From contig DJRK01000113.1 in NCBI GenBank assembly GCA_002440065.1, positions 32,442-43,369 of the forward strand: DNA of 10,928 nucleotides. The letters are read 5' to 3'. A program made the translations under genes and the position numbers. This document shows positions 6,004 through 10,928 of the stretch, in pieces; position 1 is the first letter of the stretch; each line of letters starts with the position of its first letter. The notes below the pieces were generated by a model, which saw nothing but the letters and a program-made list of their open reading frames with translations, did not search any database and had not been told where the DNA came from. This DNA comes from Atopobium sp. UBA6362 (GTDB lineage: Bacteria; Actinomycetota; Coriobacteriia; Coriobacteriales; Atopobiaceae).

Positions 6004-6374
6004 AGTCGTGGGAGGCGCTGCGTGTGGCGGGGATTGGTTTTCTCGTCGTCGCCTCGGCCCTTGCCGTCGTCGCCGCGTATGTGTGCAAGGCGCTGGACGT
6101 CGGGACCGCCCTCGTCGAGCTCGCCGGCGTGGCGAGGGCGCCCCGTCGCTCCAGCCGAGGGATGGGTGGGCTCGAGGCAGGAGGAGCGACGGGATGCCGG
6201 GATTCGCGGAAGCCGCCGGATTCGGTGCGCCTGCCGTCGATTCCCGGCAAAGAGGGGCCCGAGACGGGCGACTGCGAGAGGAAACGATGCGAGCAGGTTG
6301 AGTTTGTCGAGGTAGAACGCGAAGTCGGAGCGAGCAGCGGCTTGCTTATGGGGGATTTGGAGCGTGGAAGATGA
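6000..6374 (+). CDS. small single-pass membrane protein of unknown function
   Basis: This gene encodes 124 residues that I do not recognise. It starts at GTG 6000, whose GTGA overlaps the kinase stop, with GGAGG 4 bases upstream. A GTG at 5982 is an alternative that adds six residues. It ends in an ATGA overlap with the next gene. Residues about 9-28 form one hydrophobic helix (GIGFLVVASALAVVAAY) that is either a membrane anchor or an uncleaved signal. The rest is polar, with a Gly/Arg/Pro-rich, probably disordered middle (about 45-85) and an acidic stretch (EQVEFVEVEREV, about 99-110). Three Cys follow the membrane helix (C63, C92, C97 by approximate count). The codons favour G/C at third positions, as in the neighbours. 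The double coupling suggests a structural or adaptor partner of the kinase or the Ig-like protein, but no function can be assigned. Confidence 0.7.
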   Translation: MKSWEALRVAGIGFLVVASALAVVAAYVCKALDVGTALVELAGVARAPRRSSRGMGGLEAGGATGCRDSRKPPDSVRLPSIPGKEGPETGDCERKRCEQVEFVEVEREVGASSGLLMGDLERGR

Positions 6375-9300
6375 AGAAGCTGCACATGAGGGGGACGACG
6401 GCTTTCTGGCCTCTCGTTCTGTCCGCCCTGCTGCTCGTTCCCTTGGGTGCGGCAGCAGACGGGCTTGGGAAGCCGACGGATGAGAACTTGGCCGTTGCAC
6501 AGGCGATACAGGAACCGGGGTCTATAGACGGAGCGGGGCTTGGGGCCGAGACGGGGGCTACGATCTTGGGCGGCATCGATGCCTCGACCGGCTCCGCAGC
6601 CTCGTGTGGCCTCGACGGCTCAATTGGTTCCGATGCAGGGGCGCGTCCTCTTTCAGAGGCGGGGGAGGCGTCCCTCTCCGTTTCGATGACGTCTCCCAGG
6701 CTTGGGCAGGTTTCGGGCGTCGACTATTACGCCGAGGGGCCGCTGGGTGCAGAGGTCGTCCTTATGGGCGAAGAGGCGTCTGGGATGGTCCTGTTTGCGA
6801 ACGGTGAGGCCGTGAGCGGCTTTTCCTGGGACCGCGACGGCAAAGAAGCGCGGGTGTTTATCGACTGCTCAGGAATCTCGGGTCTTGCGCTCGAGGCCCG
6901 AGGGGCAGACGGCGTGCTGCTCTCGTCGCTGCGGTACGGGGAGCAGGGGACCTACGACTCCGAGGGCGATGAGGTCGACGGGACGTCTTTCGGGTTCGCG
7001 CCCGCGTTCCTTCCCGCGCGGGTTCTTGTCGACGGGGCGGCTGTGCAGAGCGGGGAGACCGTCTTTAGCCCCTCAGACTCGTGCGAGGTGCGAATCGAGG
7101 TCCCCGACTCGCCTCTTTACTCGGGTACTGCCATCTCCGTGAACAACAAGTCGGATGAGGGCTGGGCAGAATCCGAGGAACGTGCCGATGGAAACGCGAT
7201 CCATGCCTTCACGAAGCGCTTTGGCGGCGAGGGACGCTATGCGTTCGACGTGCGGGTCGCCATGCCGTGGGATTCCGGCGCTGAACTGAGCTCATGCTCC
7301 GCCGTCCTATGCGTCGACCGTACCGCCCCTCGCGTCGAGGTGGGGTTCGACGGGGACGTGCCGTCGGGCGAGGTCGATGGGCTGCCCTGCTTCAACCGGG
7401 GCCGGACAGCCACGGTCAAGGTGCATGAGACCTCTTTCGCTGCCGATCTCGTGGACATGAAGGCGCCGGGCGGATGTATCGGCACTTGGGAAGAGCGCGA
7501 GCCCGGCGTCCATGAAGCGCGCATCGAGTTCCCAGACGACGGGGTATGCCGGCTCCAGGTGACGGCAAGCGACCCGGCCGGCAACGCCTCCTCTCCCTAT
7601 GACTCGGGGGAGTTCGCGATGGACCTTACACCCCCGCGGCTGCACGTCGACTTCGAAGGCCCGCAGGAGGCCGGGTACGTCGACGGCACGGCGTTCTTCA
7701 ATGGCGGCCGGGTGGCGACGATCGCGATAGAGGAGGAGAACTACGATCCGGACCTCGTGAGGATCGAGACGAACGGGAACGTTTCCTGGGATGAGGACAG
7801 CACTAAGTCGGCCCGGGTCGTCTTTGAGCGCGACGATACGTATTACCTGCGGATATCTGTGCAGGACATGGCAGGAAACGTGGCCGATCCCTATGACTCG
7901 GGCACTTTTGTGGTCGACACAAGGCCTCCACGCATCTCGGTTGTTTTCTCCGGCGCGGAACAGGCGGGCGAGCAAGACGGAACGGGCTTCTTCGCGGGAA
8001 GCCGACAGGCGAGCATCTCCGTGGAGGACGAGCACCTCGACCCCGCGGGCGTTCAGATTGTCACGTCCGGCTCGGTAGAGAGGCGGGACGAAGCTTCCGG
8101 GACGGCCACCGTGAGGTTCTCGGAGGAGGGGAATCACTCCCTTGTCGTGACCGCATCCGACCGAGCAGGCAACGCGGCCAACCCCTATGAATCGGCGCCG
8201 TTCATCGTGGACACGTCGGAGCCCGAGGTCTCGATGAGGGTCTCACGTCCGCTTTCCGGCACCGACGGCGATACAGACTACTTCAACGACGCGGTCACGC
8301 TTTCCATCGAGGTCCGCGACGAGAACTTCGACCCCGCATCCCGGGTTGATTCCCAAGGGGCTTCGAGCGAGTCCTCATGGGAACGAGTGGACGGGTTCTG
8401 GGCCAAAAGGCTCGTGTACACGGAAGGAGCACGCAGCACGCCGGAGGTCTTCGCGCGCGACCTCGCGGGCAATGCTGCTCATGCGAGGTACGGCCAGGCC
8501 ACCTACGACGGGGCAGGGAGTCCCCTGACAGGTCGGGCTCTCGTCGTCGACGCGACGCCCCCTGACATCGACATCTCCTTCGACGGCGCGGAGCCAAGAA
8601 ACGAGAAGTACTTCAATGCCGCGAGGACGGCGACCGTGACGGTGCGCGATGCCTCGTTCGACCCCTCGCTCATTAACGTCGAGGCTACGGGATCGATTGG
8701 TCCCTGGGTTGCCTCTTCCGGGGACGCGCATGTCGTGGAGGTTGAGTTTGCGCAGGAAGGGACCCATACGCTGAGCGTCTCGGGGAAGGACAAGGCGGGA
8801 AACGAGGCTGAGCCGCGAAGCATCGATGAGTTCGTCGTCGACCTGAGCGCGCCGCAGGTCGAGCTGCTTGGGGCGAGCGAAGGTGCGGCCTATGCGGACG
8901 AGGTGGACCTTCAGGCAGCGGTCCTCGATGAGGTGGGCATCGACCCCTCTTCCGTCCAGGTCTCGCTCACAGGTGCGAAAAGGGGCCAGGTCGAGGTCCC
9001 GCTGCCTACGGAAGCGGATGCTTGCTCGGTCTCATGGGACCTCGGGGGTTTCGAGCGGGTCCCGGAGGCGGACGATGTGTATACCGCTTGCGTGACGGCC
9101 TGCGATTTGGCGGGAAACGATGCCCAGGGCACCGTGACCTTCTCGGTCAATCGGTTCGGATCGACCTTCAGGATCCTCAACGCCGACGAGCTCGAGAGGA
9201 ACGGCGGCTATCTAGCGCAGACGCCCGAGGTGGTCATGCAGGAGATAAACGTGAGCGGCCTTCCCCTGGGCGGGCAGGGGATAAGCCTGTCATGCGGCGC

Positions 9301-9958
9301 GAACGTGGAGGAGCTCGGCGAGAAGAGCGACGGGGGCACGAAGGGTTTCGAGGTCCAGGAGCTTCCCGGCGAAGCTCCCGGCGGCTGGGGCTCGTACCTG
9401 TACATAGTCGGGCCCGAGAACTTCTCGGCAGACGGGCGGTATATCGTGGCGGCCTATTCGCGCGACCGGGCGAACAACCTGAACTCGAGCACGGGGTTCT
9501 TTGACCGGGAAAGCGGGACCGAGAAGAGCGCCCAAGCGGAGTTCGTGCTCGATACGACCGCCCCCACGATCGACGATATCGACGTGGCCCCGGGGCAGAC
9601 AATCGTCTCCGACGGCTACGAATGCGCCTTCACGGTGGGCGAGGACATCGGCCTTTTGCGGGTGGACGCCTGGCTCGATGGGGAGCCCGTTGAGCTGAGG
9701 GAAGGGACATCGGGCTCGTATTCGCTCCTCATCGGGCCCAGGGAGAACGAGCCCCGCGAACTCAGGGTCGAGGCGGTCGACCTTGCCGGAAACGAACGCT
9801 TCGAGTCGGTGAGGGGATTCTACGTGACGGCCGACCCCGGGGAAGCCACGGCGCGTTCGGTACGCACGGCCTTTTGGGCGCTTTGCGGCATCGCGTTCGC
9901 GACGCTCGCGGTTTGCTGGGCGGCGAGGGCCCTGAAGAGCCGGGCGCAAAAAGAATAA
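6371..9958 (+). CDS. large secreted, membrane-anchored Ig-like repeat protein
   Basis: The protein has 1195 residues. A signal peptide is clear: MKKLHMR, then a hydrophobic core (about 11-25), with a likely cut after GAAA (residue 29). Residues 30-315 are beta-rich and not recognised in detail. From Asp316 come about 100-residue repeats, each opening with a D-x-[TS]-x-P signature (Asp316, 418, 516, 614, 727, 824, and again 1061). Repeat bodies contain YFN/FFN-x2-R, D-x2-[FLY]-DP and an AGN near the end, the pattern of bacterial Ig-like domains. Residues 920-1060 are more divergent. A C-terminal membrane span (about 1166-1185) is followed by a short basic tail (KSRAQKE). There is no LPXTG sorting motif, so membrane rather than sortase anchoring is expected. 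It starts inside the stop of the preceding small gene (ATGA). A role in surface adhesion, envelope structure or ligand sensing for the kinase is possible; none is shown. Confidence 0.9.
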   Translation: MKKLHMRGTTAFWPLVLSALLLVPLGAAADGLGKPTDENLAVAQAIQEPGSIDGAGLGAETGATILGGIDASTGSAASCGLDGSIGSDAGARPLSEAGEASLSVSMTSPRLGQVSGVDYYAEGPLGAEVVLMGEEASGMVLFANGEAVSGFSWDRDGKEARVFIDCSGISGLALEARGADGVLLSSLRYGEQGTYDSEGDEVDGTSFGFAPAFLPARVLVDGAAVQSGETVFSPSDSCEVRIEVPDSPLYSGTAISVNNKSDEGWAESEERADGNAIHAFTKRFGGEGRYAFDVRVAMPWDSGAELSSCSAVLCVDRTAPRVEVGFDGDVPSGEVDGLPCFNRGRTATVKVHETSFAADLVDMKAPGGCIGTWEEREPGVHEARIEFPDDGVCRLQVTASDPAGNASSPYDSGEFAMDLTPPRLHVDFEGPQEAGYVDGTAFFNGGRVATIAIEEENYDPDLVRIETNGNVSWDEDSTKSARVVFERDDTYYLRISVQDMAGNVADPYDSGTFVVDTRPPRISVVFSGAEQAGEQDGTGFFAGSRQASISVEDEHLDPAGVQIVTSGSVERRDEASGTATVRFSEEGNHSLVVTASDRAGNAANPYESAPFIVDTSEPEVSMRVSRPLSGTDGDTDYFNDAVTLSIEVRDENFDPASRVDSQGASSESSWERVDGFWAKRLVYTEGARSTPEVFARDLAGNAAHARYGQATYDGAGSPLTGRALVVDATPPDIDISFDGAEPRNEKYFNAARTATVTVRDASFDPSLINVEATGSIGPWVASSGDAHVVEVEFAQEGTHTLSVSGKDKAGNEAEPRSIDEFVVDLSAPQVELLGASEGAAYADEVDLQAAVLDEVGIDPSSVQVSLTGAKRGQVEVPLPTEADACSVSWDLGGFERVPEADDVYTACVTACDLAGNDAQGTVTFSVNRFGSTFRILNADELERNGGYLAQTPEVVMQEINVSGLPLGGQGISLSCGANVEELGEKSDGGTKGFEVQELPGEAPGGWGSYLYIVGPENFSADGRYIVAAYSRDRANNLNSSTGFFDRESGTEKSAQAEFVLDTTAPTIDDIDVAPGQTIVSDGYECAFTVGEDIGLLRVDAWLDGEPVELREGTSGSYSLLIGPRENEPRELRVEAVDLAGNERFESVRGFYVTADPGEATARSVRTAFWALCGIAFATLAVCWAARALKSRAQKE
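7316..9150 (+). repeat. Ig-like repeat array within the surface protein
   Basis: Six consecutive repeats begin at Asp codons 7316, 7622, 7916, 8210, 8549 and 8840, spaced 102, 98, 98, 113 and 97 codons apart; a further copy begins at 9551. The shared pattern is D-x-[TS]-x-P at the start, FN-x2-R about 22-30 residues in, D-x2-[FLY]-DP about 10 later, a strand with V-F near the middle, and D-x-AGN near the end. Copies two to four are the most alike (for example PYDSG or PYES before the final strand). Similarity is at protein level; DNA copies have diverged, so this is old duplication rather than a recent expansion. Confidence 0.8.
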
Positions 9959-10019
9959 ACGGCTCAAATACCTGCATTTCATTTGTTTCTCGACCGTTTG
10001 GGGGCAAGAACATACATGT
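9959..10019. other. short intergenic region with 12-bp palindrome
   Basis: This 61-base AT-richer gap separates the surface-protein gene from the XRE regulator. Its right end carries the perfect palindrome CATACATGTATG (10011-10022), which overlaps the first possible start codon of the regulator. XRE proteins often bind such sites in their own promoters, so it may be an autoregulatory operator. No good terminator follows the surface-protein gene; a GAGCCG/CGGCTC pair (9937-9942, 9960-9965) has a 17-base loop and no T-run. Confidence 0.35.
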
Positions 10020-10316
10020 ATGGTGGTCACTTCGCCTGTTGGGGCAGATATTCGGTTCATGCCGAAATCAAGGGACATAACGGATGCAGAGGTCGAGCTT
10101 GCCCGGAACCTCGGCAAGCGACTCAAGGAGCTGCGCGCCGAGCGTGGGTTGACCCAAGAACAGGTGGCCGAGAAGGCCGGCATCGCGACGTATACCTACC
10201 AGAAGTACGAGAAGGGCATGTCCAAACCAGGCAAGCCCATGAACCCCGAGTTCTTCACGCTGCGCTCGTTGAGCGTTGCCCTCGAGGTGGACCTTAAGGT
10301 GCTTCTCGATTTCTAG
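10020..10316 (+). CDS. small XRE-family helix-turn-helix regulator
   Basis: The frame encodes 98 residues from ATG 10020, or 85 from ATG 10059. The core LGKRLKELRAERGLTQEQVAEKAGIATYTYQKYEKG (about 31-66 of the long form) is a classic HTH_3/XRE DNA-binding domain: helix, GLTQEQVAEKAGI turn, recognition helix, and the usual YEKG. It is followed by FFTLRSLSVALEVDLKVLLDF, the standard last helices. No extra effector domain is present, so it is probably a simple dimeric repressor. Neither start has a strong ribosome-binding site. The shorter start fits better if the promoter overlaps the 12-bp palindrome at 10011-10022. The first 13 residues of the long form do not resemble the family. The target is unknown; the gene follows the surface-protein operon in the same direction. 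Confidence 0.85.
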   Translation: MVVTSPVGADIRFMPKSRDITDAEVELARNLGKRLKELRAERGLTQEQVAEKAGIATYTYQKYEKGMSKPGKPMNPEFFTLRSLSVALEVDLKVLLDF

Positions 10317-10687
10317 GGTCCCTGACCTGGTTTCAATCCAATCGATTCAATGGGCTGCCCTTTGTCCAGGGGTACAGGGAACGTGTGCCCCCGCGTGACT
10401 ACCTGCAGCGTTCTTTTGGCATCGAAGCGCCCCTGCTTTGCCAGGTTTCGGCTTAAAGAATCCTGACGGAGCATGTGAGCAGGGAAGATTTCGTCCGTGT
10501 TGCCCGGGTGATTCGGATTTTTGTCGGCTTGAAAACAGGCGCGTGGCGCACGGGTAGCAACTTGGTCTCGGAATGGGGACCGCTTTTGCCGTACTCGTAG
10601 ACTCACTCATAGAGCGAACGTGTGCCGTTCGATGTGCATCGCCGCTGGCCCGGCCGTGGCCGGTGCTTAGAGGGAGAGGAAAGGTAA
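10317..10687. other. gene-free leader region before glutamate synthase
   Basis: I recognise no gene in these 371 bases on either strand. Minus-strand frames cover most of it but are compositionally unlike proteins and lack ribosome-binding sites. GC is lower than in the flanking genes. Near 10318-10378 the imperfect pair GTCCCTGACCTGG and CCAGGGGTACAGGGAAC could fold around a loop of about 35 bases, possibly ending the XRE transcript, though no T-run follows. The right part probably holds the glutamate synthase promoter and leader; the clearest structures are two small hairpins at 10615-10663. I cannot assign a riboswitch class or a confident promoter. Confidence 0.45.
10615..10663 (+). promoter_or_regulatory. 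two hairpins in the glutamate synthase leader
   Basis: CGAACG-TGTGC-CGTTCG (10615-10631) is a perfect 6-bp stem. CCGGC-CGTG-GCCGG (10650-10662, extendable by one base at the loop) lies about 25 bases before the start codon and next to the ribosome-binding site. Neither is followed by a T-run. They could affect translation or mRNA stability of the downstream gene, but no known riboswitch pattern is evident. Confidence 0.3.
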
Positions 10688-10928
10688 ATGAGCCAGAGCT
10701 TGGAGCACACCCGGGAACGGGGGCTGTATAGAAGCGAATACGAGCACGATGCCTGCGGCATCGGCGCCATCGCCCACCTCAAGGGGCAAAGGAGCCACCA
10801 AACCCTCGACGACGCGCTCTCGGTGCTGGTGAACCTCGAGCACCGAGGCGGCAAGGGGCTTGAGCGCAACACCGGCGACGGCGCCGGCGTGCTTTTCCAG
10901 GTGCCCCACCGCTTCTTCCGCAAGGAGG
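10688..10928 (+). CDS. gltB: glutamate synthase large subunit, N-terminal part (truncated by window)
   Basis: Only the first 80 codons are present; the frame is open at the right edge. YEHDACGIGAIAHLKG (residues 18-33) matches the N-terminus of the class II glutamine amidotransferase domain of glutamate synthase. Cys23 is the residue that becomes the N-terminal catalytic nucleophile after a short propeptide is cut, here 22 residues. LVNLEHRGGKG and NTGDGAGVLFQVPH are the next conserved blocks of the family. The complete enzyme makes two glutamates from glutamine and 2-oxoglutarate and is normally about 1500 residues. GGAAAGG lies about 5 bases before ATG 10688. The gene is unrelated in function to its left neighbours and is probably transcribed separately. 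Whether it is NADPH- or ferredoxin-dependent cannot be told from this part. Confidence 0.93.
   Translation, partial: MSQSLEHTRERGLYRSEYEHDACGIGAIAHLKGQRSHQTLDDALSVLVNLEHRGGKGLERNTGDGAGVLFQVPHRFFRKE

Noticed and set aside
7307..8137. 276-codon minus-strand frame inside the Ig-like gene
   Set aside because: Antisense shadow in high-GC DNA; His/Arg/Pro-rich and without a recognisable domain or ribosome-binding site.
10317..10400. Short plus-strand reading resembling the start of an RNA polymerase beta subunit (VPDLVSIQSIQW)
   Set aside because: The match is a handful of residues, has no start codon and does not continue before a stop; most likely coincidence.
10313..10610. Two overlapping minus-strand frames opposite the gltB leader
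   Set aside because: Composition is not protein-like, there is no ribosome-binding site, and I recognise no domain. Decayed coding sequence cannot be excluded.

Overview
The window is about 10.9 kb of high-GC, strongly G/C-ending-codon bacterial DNA that looks actinobacterial. The gene content (zinc-type P1B ATPase with a detached HMA protein, Ser/Thr kinase plus PP2C phosphatase, Ig-like surface protein, glutamate synthase) would suit Coriobacteriia such as the Olsenella/Collinsella/Atopobiaceae relatives. That placement is inference from style, not proof. I see no rRNA, tRNA, CRISPR array or insertion sequence.

Region 1 (about 150-3051, minus strand) is a metal-efflux locus. It has an ArsR/SmtB-family sensor, a 72-residue stand-alone HMA metallochaperone and a P1B ATPase lacking its own N-terminal HMA domain. 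All three carry zinc-type signatures: the DxH-x10-HxxE alpha5 site in the sensor, the DCxxC ligand set in the HMA protein, and CPC plus the TM7 Lys and TM8 Asp in the pump. A consensus promoter (TTGACA-16-TATAAT) has an 18-bp operator filling its spacer. A second operator lies between that promoter and the sensor start, and a third lies just upstream of the ATPase. A terminator separates the HMA gene from the ATPase, so these look like two co-regulated units. The 3' end holds a terminator, a 40-bp perfect palindrome and a run of shorter palindromes.

Region 2 (about 3052-9958, plus strand) is a four-gene block: PP2C phosphatase, transmembrane Ser/Thr kinase with a TPR-like outer domain, a 124-residue single-pass protein of unknown function, and a 1195-residue secreted, membrane-anchored protein built of about 100-residue Ig-like repeats. 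The junctions are very tight (2-bp gap, GTGA overlap, ATGA overlap), so the four are probably one translationally coupled operon. This is the best candidate for an undescribed system: a reversible phosphorylation switch co-produced with a large surface protein. Four tandem 11-bp repeats lie 54-97 bases upstream of the first gene.

Region 3 (9959-10928, plus strand) has a short XRE-type regulator, a 371-base gap with small hairpins and no recognisable gene, and the first 80 codons of the glutamate synthase large subunit, which runs off the window.
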